The notes below the pieces were generated by a model. That model was not told the DNA's origin and made no database searches. It worked only from the letters and a program-made list of their open reading frames with translations. Below are positions 7,159 to 15,376 of a DNA stretch of 64,000 nucleotides, piece by piece. The DNA lies in contig NZ_CP107819.1 of NCBI RefSeq assembly GCF_036346295.1, forward strand, positions 4,278,001 through 4,342,000, in the 5' to 3' direction. A program made the position numbers and the translations under genes. Each line of letters opens with the position of its first letter. The first letter of the stretch is position 1. The DNA comes from Streptomyces sp. NBC_00536. Lineage in GTDB: Bacteria; Actinomycetota; Actinomycetes; Streptomycetales; Streptomycetaceae.

Positions 7159-10100
7159 CTAATTGGTCCCGATCTTGGCCAGGAGGTCCACGATGCGGCC
7201 CTGCACCTCGGCCGTGGTGGACCGCTCGGCGAGGAAGAGCACGCTCTCGCCGGAGCCGAGCCGCGGCAGTTCGGACGGGTCGATCCCGGCGGTCGTGTAG
7301 ACGACCAGCGGGGTCCGGTTCAACTGGCCGTTGGCGCGCAGCCAGTCCACGATCCCGGCCCGCCGCCTGCGGACCTGCATCAGGTCCATGACCACGAGGT
7401 TGGGCCGCATCCGGGTGGCCAGCTCCACCGCGTCGGTGTCGGCGCCCGCCCGCGCCACCTGCATGCCGCGCCGCTCCAGGGCGGCGGTCAGCGCGGTGGC
7501 GATCTCGTCGTGCTGCTCGATCAGCAGGACGCGGGAAGGGTGCTGCTCACTGTCGCGCGGCGCGAGCGCCTTGAGGAGTACGGCCGGATCGGCGCCGTAC
7601 GCCGCCTCACGCGTCGCGTGCCCCAGCCCGGCCGTCACCAGGACGGGCACCTCGGCGGCCGCCGCGGCCTGCCGCAGCGACTGCAGGGCCGTCCGGGTGA
7701 TCGGCCCGGTCAGCGGGTCCACGAACAGCGCGGCGGGGAACGCGGCGATCTGCGCGTCCACCTCCTCGCGCGAGTGCACGATCACCGGGCGGTAGCCGCG
7801 CTCGCTCAGGGCCTGCTCGGTCTGTACGTCCGGGGCGGGCCAGACCAGCAGCCGCCGCGGGTTGTCCAGTGGCTCGGGCGGCAGCTCGTCGTCCATCGGG
7901 CGCGGGGCGGGCCGGTTGACCACCTCGACGGCGCCACCGGGCCCGTCGAGCGGCTCGGGACCTTCCGCGGAGCCGGCCTCGGGGGCTCCTATGGCGAAGG
8001 CCCGTCCCTGGGGCGCGGGTTCGGACAGCCGCCGCCTGCGACCGGAACCGGAGTCGACGGCGATGCCCTGGCCCAGGGTGCTGCCCAAGGGGCGCACGCT
8101 GATCGGCTGGGCGGCCGGGGCCGGGGCCGCGGTGTCCCGGGGCTGCCGGGCGCCGGGCAGCGCCACGGCGGCGCCCGGGTCCGTGTCCTCGGGAGCGGTC
8201 CGCGCGGCCGGTACCGGCCAGGCGGGGGTGGCCGGCAGGGCGCGGCGCCGCCCCGTGGGCGACTCGGGGGACCCGTCGGAATCCGCCTTGACCTGCGGCT
8301 CGGCCGCGGCCGGTGACGGGCCCTCGCCGGGGACCTGAAGGGAGGGGGCCTGAGGAGCCGGGGCCTGCGCGGGGACCGGCGGAGCGGGGACCTGCGCGGG
8401 GGCGGCCGCGGGCGCGGGGACCTGGGGGCCGCCGAGCGCCCGCCGGACACCGGCGCTGCTGGTCCCGGTGCCGGGCGCGGGGGCCACCGGCGCCAGACCG
8501 GTGGCCGGTACGGGCTGCTGCGGCCGGTCGGGTCCGTCGTTGCCCTGCCCGGGCGCCTGCGCGGGACCCAGCGCACGGCGACGGCCCGCGGGGGCCTCAC
8601 CGGACGGGGCCTGCGCCGGCGCGGGCGGGAGGGCGGGCATGCCCTGCGGGGGCACCGGCCGCCGGGCCGGACCGCCCTCGGGGCCGCCGTCACCGGCGGC
8701 GCCCTCGGGGGCGCCGCTGTCGCCGTCACCGGCCCGGCCGCGCCTGCGGCCCGTACCGAGACCGGCGGGGTTCACCGGGGACTGTTCCAGACCGCCGCCC
8801 GCGGGGGCGTCGGCCGCCGGGGCGGCATCGGCCGCGCGGCGCCGCCCGGAGGGCAGCGCGAGCGCGCCGCCGGAACCGGAGTCCGCCGCGGCCGGCCGGC
8901 CGGAGCGGACCTCGTCGTCGAGGAAGGCGTCGACACCGCGCCGGGCCCGACGGCCGCCGGGGCCGCCCTTGCCGTCCTTGGCGTCATCGGAGCCGTCCGC
9001 CGCGGGCTGTCCCGGACCGGGCTCCGGCGCGGGCTCGGGCAGGGTCACGGTCCCCGCCCCCGATCCCAGGGGGAGTTCCAGTACGAAGGCACCGCCCGGC
9101 GCCCCGGGCACCTTCACGGTCTGCAGGACACCGCCGTGCGCGGCCACGATGCCCCGCACGATCGGCTCGTGCACCGCGTTGCCGCCGCTGTACGGGCCGC
9201 GCACCTCGATCCGTACGACGTCTCCGCGCTGCGCGGCGGCGACCACGATCGTGGAGTCCGTGTAGCCGCTGCCCTGGGGGGTCTTGCCGGTGGCGTCCAC
9301 CCCGGCGACGTCCGCGATCAGGTGGGCGAGCGCCGTGGAGATCCGCTCCGCGTCGATCTCGGCCTCGATGGTCGGGGCGTGGACGGCGAACTGCGCGCGT
9401 CCCGGCCCGATCAGCTCGACCGCGCCGTCGACACCGGCCGTGACGACCCCGTCGATCAGCACCTTCTTCTTCGCGAGCTTCTCGGTGCCCGCGTCCAGCC
9501 GCTGGAAGCCCAGCACGTTGTCGACCAGCGTGGTCATCCGGGCGTAGCCCGCCGCCAGATGGTGCAGCAGCTGGTTCGCCTCGGGCCACAGCTGCCCGGC
9601 GTCGTCCGCGGCCAGGGTGGCCAGTTCGCCCCGCAGTTCCTCCAGCGGCCCGCGCAGGGAGTCGCCGAGGACGGCCAGCAGCTGCGCGTGGCGCGCCGCC
9701 AGGGCGTCGTAGGGGCGCCGGTCGGTGAAGGTCATGACGGCCCCCACCAGCAGCTCCCCGTCACGGACCGGGGAGGTCGTCAGGTCGACGGAGACGGGCT
9801 TGCCGGCCTTGTTCCAGAGGACCTGCCCGCGCACCCGGTGCTTGCGTCCGCTGCGCAGGGTGTCGGCGAGCGGGGACTCGTCGAAGGGGAACGGCGAACC
9901 GTCGGCGCGGGAGTGCTGGATCAGCCCGTGCAGTTCGCGGTTGCCGAGGTCGGTCGCGCGGTATCCGAGGATCTGCGCGGCGGCCGGGTTGACCAGCACC
10001 ACGCGTCCTTCGGTGTCCGTGCCGACGACGCCCTCGGCGGCGGCGCGCAGGATCATCTCGGTCTGCCGCTGCGAGCGGGCGAGCTCGGCCTCGGTGTCGA

Positions 10101-10506
10101 GGGTCCCCGTGAGGTCGCGTACGACGAGCATCAGCAGCTCGTCGCCCGTGTAACCGGGGTGCGGGTCGCGGTAGGCGTCGCGGCCGTCGAGATTGGCGCT
10201 GGTGACCTCGACCGGGAACTCGGTGCCGTCGGTGCGGCGCGCGACCATCCGCATCGGGGTGGCGCGCTGTTCCTTGTCCTCGTCGGGACGGCGCATGGAA
10301 CCCGGGATCAGCTTCGAGTCGAATCCGGGCAGGAGGTCGAGCACTCCACGCCCCACGAGTCCCGTACCGGGACTCTCCAGCACCTCGAGCGCGATCGAAT
10401 TGGCGTTGACGACTGTGCCGTTGGCGTTCACGAGCAACAGTGCGTCAGGAAGAGCGTCGAGTATTGCTGCGAGGCGAGCAGCGCCTCGGGATGGCCTGCT
10501 GCTCAC
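7159..10506 (-). CDS. large PAS / degenerate histidine-kinase / receiver-like protein
   Basis: An 1115-residue soluble multidomain protein. In order it has two PAS domains (about 10-130 and 145-270), a histidine-kinase-like dimerisation and ATPase region (about 275-480), a low-complexity Pro/Ala/Gly segment of roughly 350 residues, and two receiver-like domains at the end (about 870-985 and 990-1110). The kinase core looks inactive: the usual SHELRTPL box reads GDSLRGPL, so Asp replaces the phosphate-accepting His, and the N box reads HLIADVAG without its Asn. The last receiver keeps the phosphoacceptor-type Asp in VVMDLM but lacks the paired acidic residues. The start is a GTG with GGAGGA eight bases upstream. 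A scaffold or sensor role is inference. Confidence 0.82.
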   Translation of the reverse strand: MSSRPSRGAARLAAILDALPDALLLVNANGTVVNANSIALEVLESPGTGLVGRGVLDLLPGFDSKLIPGSMRRPDEDKEQRATPMRMVARRTDGTEFPVEVTSANLDGRDAYRDPHPGYTGDELLMLVVRDLTGTLDTEAELARSQRQTEMILRAAAEGVVGTDTEGRVVLVNPAAAQILGYRATDLGNRELHGLIQHSRADGSPFPFDESPLADTLRSGRKHRVRGQVLWNKAGKPVSVDLTTSPVRDGELLVGAVMTFTDRRPYDALAARHAQLLAVLGDSLRGPLEELRGELATLAADDAGQLWPEANQLLHHLAAGYARMTTLVDNVLGFQRLDAGTEKLAKKKVLIDGVVTAGVDGAVELIGPGRAQFAVHAPTIEAEIDAERISTALAHLIADVAGVDATGKTPQGSGYTDSTIVVAAAQRGDVVRIEVRGPYSGGNAVHEPIVRGIVAAHGGVLQTVKVPGAPGGAFVLELPLGSGAGTVTLPEPAPEPGPGQPAADGSDDAKDGKGGPGGRRARRGVDAFLDDEVRSGRPAAADSGSGGALALPSGRRRAADAAPAADAPAGGGLEQSPVNPAGLGTGRRRGRAGDGDSGAPEGAAGDGGPEGGPARRPVPPQGMPALPPAPAQAPSGEAPAGRRRALGPAQAPGQGNDGPDRPQQPVPATGLAPVAPAPGTGTSSAGVRRALGGPQVPAPAAAPAQVPAPPVPAQAPAPQAPSLQVPGEGPSPAAAEPQVKADSDGSPESPTGRRRALPATPAWPVPAARTAPEDTDPGAAVALPGARQPRDTAAPAPAAQPISVRPLGSTLGQGIAVDSGSGRRRRLSEPAPQGRAFAIGAPEAGSAEGPEPLDGPGGAVEVVNRPAPRPMDDELPPEPLDNPRRLLVWPAPDVQTEQALSERGYRPVIVHSREEVDAQIAAFPAALFVDPLTGPITRTALQSLRQAAAAAEVPVLVTAGLGHATREAAYGADPAVLLKALAPRDSEQHPSRVLLIEQHDEIATALTAALERRGMQVARAGADTDAVELATRMRPNLVVMDLMQVRRRRAGIVDWLRANGQLNRTPLVVYTTAGIDPSELPRLGSGESVLFLAERSTTAEVQGRIVDLLAKIGTN

Positions 10507-10636
10507 GACGAGCTTCCTCCCTGACCACGACTACTGGCATGACACGGGAGGAGTCTAAGGGCACGGCCTCCCGGCGGGACGGTGGATGCGGTGCCCGAGT
10601 CGGGCATATCCCGCATCCCGACCGCATCCTCCCTGG

Positions 10637-11065
10637 TCAGGAACGCGCACTCGGAAGCAGAGGTTCCAACTGCTTCCACCGGTCGATCTCGCAGCCGTTC
10701 GTGCGCTCGAACCGGGCGTTCACCTCGTGTCCGTGCCAGGTACCGGTGACCCGGGCGGTCGCGGGCCCGCCGTACTGCTGGGTGCAGAGCTGCCGCTTGG
10801 AGACCGGGGCGAAGGGGTCCTTGTGCTGCTCGGCGAGTTCGTCGAGCCGCTCGCAGGCCTTCGCCGCCTGCGGGTGCGTACCGCTCGGAGGTGTGCCGCA
10901 CTCCAGGCGGTACTCCCCGTCGGCCCGTGGGTTGCCGCTGGAGGACACGCTCACGGTGAGCCGGTCGGGCGATGCCAGCAGGCCCAGGGGCAGTGGTGGC
11001 AGCGGTCCGGAGGCCGCCGCGGCCAGGGCGGACGTGGTGACGGCGAAGGCGGCGAGACGCAGCAT
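10637..11065 (-). CDS. SSI-family (subtilisin inhibitor-like) secreted protease inhibitor
   Basis: A 142-residue secreted protein with a signal peptide (hydrophobic residues about 3-20) and the Streptomyces subtilisin inhibitor fold. The four disulfide cysteines are in the expected places: CGTPPSGTHP...ACERL, then QLC and NGCE. Aligning CTQQYGGPAT with the SSI reactive loop CPMVYDP puts Gln in the P1 position, where Met, Lys or Arg is usual. The family inhibits extracellular subtilisin- and trypsin-like proteases and often controls mycelial proteolysis. It is transcribed alone, towards the large sensor gene, and the tRNA-Ser gene diverges from its 5' side. Confidence 0.87.
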   Translation of the reverse strand: MLRLAAFAVTTSALAAAASGPLPPLPLGLLASPDRLTVSVSSSGNPRADGEYRLECGTPPSGTHPQAAKACERLDELAEQHKDPFAPVSKRQLCTQQYGGPATARVTGTWHGHEVNARFERTNGCEIDRWKQLEPLLPSARS

Positions 11066-11153
11066 GGGGCACTCCAGGTCGTCCGTACGTCGTACGCCTG
11101 CCCAACGACGAGCGGGCCCAGACGTTCCGCCTGCTTTCCGTGGGCTTAAGGCT

Positions 11154-11183
11154 TTGCCCTCGGGGCTTGCTGCCTAGTACCGT
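11154..11183 (+). promoter_or_regulatory. candidate promoter of tRNA-Ser(GCT)
   Basis: A -35-like TTGCCC (11154-11159) and a -10-like TACCGT (11178-11183) separated by 18 bases lie about 70 bases upstream of the tRNA 5' end, with no gene between. Confidence 0.4.
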
Positions 11184-11254
11184 AAGAGCGGATTGGTGAG
11201 CGGCCCTGCGCCTGTGTCATCATCTGCACGCACCTTCGTACGCGGGGGTGTGCT

Positions 11255-11345
11255 GGAGGCGTCGCCTAGTCCGGTCTATGGCGCCGCACTGCTAATGCGG
11301 TTTGGGGCTTACCCCCCATCGAGGGTTCAAATCCCTCCGCCTCCG
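11255..11345 (+). tRNA. tRNA-Ser (anticodon GCT)
   Basis: The seven-base acceptor stem (11255-11261 with 11338-11344), a GCT anticodon in the loop CTGCTAA, a long variable arm typical of serine tRNAs and the T-loop GGTTCAAAT are all visible. The discriminator is G. It reads AGC/AGT codons. Confidence 0.96.
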
Positions 11346-11350
11346 CACCT

Positions 11351-11388
11351 CACCGAAGCCCCGGTCCTCTTGGACCGGGGCTTCGGTG
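11351..11388 (+). terminator. terminator of tRNA-Ser(GCT)
   Basis: A 17-base perfect stem with the loop TCTT starts six bases after the tRNA. Confidence 0.8.
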
Positions 11389-11574
11389 CGTTCGGGGCAC
11401 ACGGGGGCGCCGCGGGTCCCCGCCGGGGCACCCGACCGACCTCCCTTGAATCACCCGTTCCGGAGTGTTTCCGCAGGTCAGACGGTGTTTGGCCAATGGA
11501 TTTCGCGTCCCGCCGAGGTCCATGTATTGTTGTTCTCGCAAGGCCAACGGGGCGCAAAACCCCGGGAAGCACAA

Positions 11575-11647
11575 GCACTCGTAGCTTAACGGATAGAGCA
11601 TCTGACTACGGATCAGAAGGTTGCAGGTTCGAATCCTGCCGAGTGCA
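11575..11647 (+). tRNA. tRNA-Arg (anticodon ACG)
   Basis: A 73-base tRNA with acceptor stem 11575-11581/11640-11646, discriminator A, anticodon ACG in the loop CTACGGA and the T-loop GGTTCGAAT. The first anticodon base should be deaminated to inosine by TadA, which is encoded at 27955-28500 in this window. The 186 bases between it and the previous terminator hold only promoter-type sequence. Confidence 0.96.
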
Positions 11648-11654
11648 CAGCCCA

Positions 11655-11686
11655 AGAGGCCCCCTGGAGAAATCCAGGGGGCCTCT
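11655..11686 (+). terminator. terminator of tRNA-Arg(ACG)
   Basis: A perfect 14-base stem closed by a GAAA tetraloop (11669-11672), starting eight bases after the tRNA, followed by TTGCG. Confidence 0.82.
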
Positions 11687-11722
11687 TGCGTTGGATCTGT
11701 CACCGGAATGAGGGGGGCCCTC

Positions 11723-12088
11723 ATGGGTCTGTTCGGGAACGCGCACACGGTCGACCCCGTGTCGGCGCAGCGGGACTACGCGCGGCTGCTGGGGCACGGG
11801 GAGCAGGTGCATGCCGCGTACTTGCTGATACGCGACACGATCCTCTTCACCGACCGGCGCCTCGTGCTGGTCGACAAGCAGGGGATCACCGGCAAGAAGG
11901 TGGAGTACCACTCGGTCCCGTACCGGAGCATCACGCACTTCTCCGTGGAGACGGCCGGCCACTTCGATCTGGACGCCGAGCTGAAGATCTGGATCTCGGG
12001 CACCGCGGCGCCGCTCCAGAAGACCTTCACCAAGGGTGTCGACATCTATGAGGTCCAGGCGATCCTGACCCAGTTCGTCGCCCGCTAG
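11723..12088 (+). CDS. PH-domain-like protein (YokE/bPH type)
   Basis: A 121-residue protein made of one bacterial pleckstrin-homology-like domain, recognisable by LIRDTILFTDRRLVLVDKQG, then KVEYHSVPYRSITHFSVE and the ending VDIYEVQAILTQFVA. The chosen ATG has a GGGGGG stretch upstream and starts the conserved MGLFGNA segment; an open frame continues upstream into the tRNA and is not coding. The biochemical role of these single-domain proteins is not established. It is monocistronic between the tRNA-Arg terminator and the Lrp regulator. Confidence 0.87.
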   Translation: MGLFGNAHTVDPVSAQRDYARLLGHGEQVHAAYLLIRDTILFTDRRLVLVDKQGITGKKVEYHSVPYRSITHFSVETAGHFDLDAELKIWISGTAAPLQKTFTKGVDIYEVQAILTQFVAR

Positions 12089-12205
12089 CGCGAGCGGACC
12101 GAATGACGTTTGGCCCGGTGGCGGTATCGCAGGATGCGGTAGCGTCTCGGTAAAGGATCACCGGAGTCGCCGGGATCCGCGGGACACCGGCGGGCAGGAC
12201 ACCAC

Positions 12206-12640
12206 GTGGACGACATCGACCGGGCACTCCTCCTGCGACTGCAGGAGGACGCCGGACAGTCCTACGCCGCCCTCGGCACCGCCATCGGGCTCTCGGCCGG
12301 GGCCACCCACGAGCGGGTGCGCAAGCTGCGCGAGCGCGGGGTCATCCGGCGGACCACGATCGACGTGGACCCCGCTGCCGTCGGCAGCGGGGTGCTCGCC
12401 TACGTGCACGTCGACTCCACCGCCTGGATGGGCGAGTCCGGAGCCGCCTTCGCCGCGATCCCGGAGATCCAGGAGGCCCACATCATCGCGGGCAGCGCCT
12501 CGGTCCTGGTCAAGGTCCGCACGGCCACGACCGAGCAGCTCCAGGACGTCCTGCGCAGGCTCTACGCCATCGACGGCGTGAGCGGCACCCAGGCGACCGT
12601 GGTCCTGGAGACCTTCTTCGAGCGGCCGCTCCCGCTGTGA
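12206..12640 (+). CDS. Lrp/AsnC-family transcriptional regulator
   Basis: A 144-residue regulator. An N-terminal winged helix (about 1-50, with GLSAGATHERVRKLRERGVI) is followed by a RAM/ligand-binding domain ending in VLETFFERPLPL. These proteins sense amino acids or related small molecules and bind DNA as dimers or octamers. The GTG start is followed directly by the conserved DDIDRALLLRLQEDA, and its stop codon overlaps the start of the DUF2797 gene, so the two are coupled. The ligand is not predictable from the sequence. Confidence 0.88.
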   Translation: MDDIDRALLLRLQEDAGQSYAALGTAIGLSAGATHERVRKLRERGVIRRTTIDVDPAAVGSGVLAYVHVDSTAWMGESGAAFAAIPEIQEAHIIAGSASVLVKVRTATTEQLQDVLRRLYAIDGVSGTQATVVLETFFERPLPL

Positions 12641-13548
12641 CCTGGCGGTGCACCGGTATGGGGTGGAGCGGTGGGCAGCCCTCCATCGGCTGGTACGCCG
12701 AGACCCGCGGCCCCGGGAACCACGGCCCCGGGCCCGGTGAGCGCCGGAGCGTGCTCGCCCACGGAGCGCGGCTGGTCTTCGCCGCCCAGGGCGAGCGGCG
12801 CTGCCTGGGAGTCCGGCGGGCCGGGAAGCGGACCCCCTGCCCGACCGCCGCCACCGTCCCCGGCCGCGCGGGCAACGCCCAGTGTCCCGAATGCGCCCGC
12901 CTGGACCGGTCCTTCTCGGTGGCCGCCGACACCAACGCCGCCGATCCGCGCACCTACCGCGTCTACCTCGCCTGGTTCGGACCCGGCCTGGTCAAGGTCG
13001 GCATCACCGCCGAGGAGCGCGGCCCGGACCGGCTGCGCGAGCAGGGCGCGGTGGCCTGGAGCTGGCTCGGACGCGGACCGCTGATGGCCGCCCGGCGCAC
13101 CGAGGAACTGCTGCGGGCCGCCCTCGGCGTGCCCGACCGGATCGCCTACGCCCGCAAGCGCGCCGTACGGGCGCAGCTGCCGCCCGCCGCGGAGCGGGCC
13201 CGCGAGGTGGCCGAACTGCACGCGCGGGCCACCGCGCTCACCGGGTGGCCCGAATCGCTGGAGCGCACGGCGTGCGAGGTCGCCGACCACGCCGGGCTGT
13301 TCCGGCTCGACGAGCTGCCGACGGCGACCCGGGTGATCACCGAGATGACGCCCGGCGGGGTCGTCGAGGGCCTGCTGGTGGGCGCGGCCGGGCCGGACCT
13401 GCACTTCGCCGACGGGCTGGTGGTCGACACCCGGCTGCTGGCCGGCTGGGCGCTCACCGCCCCGGCGGGGCCGCACCCGCCCGTCCCGGTGCCGTGGACG
13501 GACCTGGCGCCCCCGCCCGCGGCCGCCGAGCAGGACGGCCTCTTCTGA
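12637..13548 (+). CDS. DUF2797 protein with zinc ribbon and GIY-YIG-like segment
   Basis: A 303-residue member of the DUF2797 family. It has a cysteine pair motif (CPTAAT ... CPEC around residues 68-87) and then YRVYLAWFGPGLVKVGITAEE with a following RLREQGA, which resembles the first strands and helix of GIY-YIG nucleases. The remainder is helical and unassigned. It overlaps the Lrp gene by four bases (GTGA), so the regulator and this protein are co-translated. No biochemical function is established to my knowledge; a nucleic-acid role is only suggested by the motif. Confidence 0.82.
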   Translation: MTWRCTGMGWSGGQPSIGWYAETRGPGNHGPGPGERRSVLAHGARLVFAAQGERRCLGVRRAGKRTPCPTAATVPGRAGNAQCPECARLDRSFSVAADTNAADPRTYRVYLAWFGPGLVKVGITAEERGPDRLREQGAVAWSWLGRGPLMAARRTEELLRAALGVPDRIAYARKRAVRAQLPPAAERAREVAELHARATALTGWPESLERTACEVADHAGLFRLDELPTATRVITEMTPGGVVEGLLVGAAGPDLHFADGLVVDTRLLAGWALTAPAGPHPPVPVPWTDLAPPPAAAEQDGLF

Positions 13549-13603
13549 CCCGGCCCGGCCGAATCGTGGACACGCGAGGGGGCCGCCGCAGAGGGTGTGT
13601 GCC

Positions 13604-14539
13604 ATGAGCATCCAGTTGAGCGGAGCAGCGGCTCCGACCGGGACCACGGGGACGGCCGAGGCGGTCCGCGCCTTCCGGGAGCGGCTCGGGCTCCCCGGGC
13701 TGGTCGACGTCCACACGCACTTCATGCCCGAACGCGTCCTGGCCAAGGTGTGGGACTACTTCGACGCCGTCGGGCCGCTGACCGGCACCCAGTGGCCCAT
13801 CACCTACCGGCACGAGGAGCAGCAGCGGGTCCGTCTGCTGCGCGAGTTCGGGGTCCGGGCCTTCACCGCCATGCTGTACCCGCACAAGCCCGCCATGGCG
13901 GCCTGGCTCAACTCCTGGTCGGCGCAGTTCGCCGCCCGGACCCCCGACTGCCTGCACACCGCGACCTTCTTCCCCGAGGAGGGAGCCGGGGGATACGTCC
14001 GGCAGGCCGTGGACAACGGTGCCCGCATCTTCAAGGCCCACCTCCAGGTCGGCGCGTACGACCCCAACGACGCGCTGCTCGACCCCGTCTGGGGGCTGCT
14101 CGCCGAGGCCGGGATCCCCACCGTGATCCACTGCGGTTCCATGCCGGCCCCCGCCGGGTTCACCGGGCCCGGGCCGCTGGCCCGGCTGCTCGCCCGGTTC
14201 CCCCGGCTGCCGCTGGTCATCGCGCACATGGGGATGCCGGAGTACGCCGAGTTCATGGACCTCGCCGACCGGTACCCCGAGGTGCGCCTCGACACCACCA
14301 TGGCCTTCACCGACTTCTCCGAGCGGACCAGCCCCTTCCCGGCCGGGGACCTCGGCCGGCTCGCCGCGCTCGGCGACCGGATCCTGCTCGGCACCGACTT
14401 CCCGAACATCCCCTACCCCTACGAACACCAGCTGGCCGCCCTCGAACGGCTCGGCCTCGGGGACGACTGGCTGCGCGCCGTCTGCCACGACAACGCCGCG
14501 AAGCTCTTCGGCCTCCCGGAGCACACCCGGCGGCCGTGA
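13604..14539 (+). CDS. amidohydrolase family 2 (ACMSD-like) protein
   Basis: A 311-residue metal-dependent hydrolase of the TIM-barrel amidohydrolase superfamily. The first metal site is HTH in GLVDVHTHFMPERV, a later ligand lies in VIHCGSM, a further His in IAHMGMPEYAEF, and the catalytic Asp in LLGTDFPNIPYPYE. The ATG at 13604 is preferred over an earlier in-frame GTG because GAGGG lies eight bases upstream of it. Relatives are decarboxylases or hydrolases of aromatic and cyclic acids; the substrate is not identifiable here. It appears monocistronic. Confidence 0.87.
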   Translation: MSIQLSGAAAPTGTTGTAEAVRAFRERLGLPGLVDVHTHFMPERVLAKVWDYFDAVGPLTGTQWPITYRHEEQQRVRLLREFGVRAFTAMLYPHKPAMAAWLNSWSAQFAARTPDCLHTATFFPEEGAGGYVRQAVDNGARIFKAHLQVGAYDPNDALLDPVWGLLAEAGIPTVIHCGSMPAPAGFTGPGPLARLLARFPRLPLVIAHMGMPEYAEFMDLADRYPEVRLDTTMAFTDFSERTSPFPAGDLGRLAALGDRILLGTDFPNIPYPYEHQLAALERLGLGDDWLRAVCHDNAAKLFGLPEHTRRP

Positions 14540-14543
14540 CGGG

Positions 14544-14559
14544 GATTCTCAGGAGAATC
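14544..14559. promoter_or_regulatory. inverted repeat upstream of the response-regulator gene
   Basis: GATTCTC-AG-GAGAATC, a perfect seven-base inverted repeat 49 bases before the response-regulator ATG. It could be an autoregulatory operator of the two-component system; no -35/-10 pair is clear next to it. Confidence 0.4.
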
Positions 14560-14608
14560 ACAGAAAGGGCCAAGGGGGCTTTCACCGGCGCGGGCGAACG
14601 TGGTCGCC

Positions 14609-15376
14609 ATGACTGCGACGACCACCTCCCACGCGTCCACGTCCACCAGCAACCCCACGGCCCTCGTCCGGCCCGACGGCGGCCCGTGCCGGGTGCTCGT
14701 CGTGGACGACGAGGCCTCGCTCTCCGAGCTGCTGTCCATGGCCCTGCGCTACGAGGGCTGCGAGGTCCGCACCGCGGGTGACGGAGCGGGCGCCGTGCGG
14801 ATAGCGGCGGAGTTCCGGCCCGACGTGGTGGTCCTCGACATCATGCTCCCGGACATGGACGGGCTGGCCGTGCTCGGCCAGCTGCGCCGCCGCCTCCCGC
14901 AGGTCCCGGTGCTCTTCCTCACCGCGAAGGACTCGGTCGAGGACCGCATCGCCGGTCTGACGGCGGGCGGCGACGACTACGTCACCAAGCCCTTCAGCCT
15001 GGAAGAGGTCGTGGCCCGGCTGCGCGGTCTGGTCCGCCGCTCCGGCGCGGCCCAGGCCGCGCGCGGCGAGTCCGTACTGGCCGTCGGCGACCTGCGGCTC
15101 GACGAGGACAGCCACGAGGTGAGCCGCGGCGGGCGGGAGATCCACCTGACCGCCACCGAGTTCGAGCTGCTGCGCTACCTCATGCGCAACCCGCGCCGGG
15201 TGCTCAGCAAAGCGCAGATCCTGGACCGCGTGTGGTCCTACGACTTCGGCGGCCAGGCCAATGTGGTCGAGCTGTACATCTCCTACCTGCGGCGCAAGCT
15301 GGAGAGCGGCCCCGGCCTCCCCTCGATGATCCACACCCGGCGCGGCGCCGGATACCTGATCAAGCCGAGCGAATAG
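14609..15376 (+). CDS. OmpR/PhoB-family response regulator
   Basis: A 255-residue response regulator. A receiver domain (about 28-140) contains the acidic pair in VLVVDDEASL, the phosphoacceptor Asp in VVLDIMLPDMDG and the Lys in YVTKPFSLEE. It is followed by an OmpR-type winged helix (about 155-253) with ATEFELLRYL and VVELYISYLRRKLE. The ATG is preferred over a GTG three codons earlier; neither has a strong ribosome-binding site. Its TAG overlaps the GTG of the cognate kinase gene. Two membrane glycosyltransferases follow the kinase and are candidate targets. Confidence 0.92.
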   Translation: MTATTTSHASTSTSNPTALVRPDGGPCRVLVVDDEASLSELLSMALRYEGCEVRTAGDGAGAVRIAAEFRPDVVVLDIMLPDMDGLAVLGQLRRRLPQVPVLFLTAKDSVEDRIAGLTAGGDDYVTKPFSLEEVVARLRGLVRRSGAAQAARGESVLAVGDLRLDEDSHEVSRGGREIHLTATEFELLRYLMRNPRRVLSKAQILDRVWSYDFGGQANVVELYISYLRRKLESGPGLPSMIHTRRGAGYLIKPSE

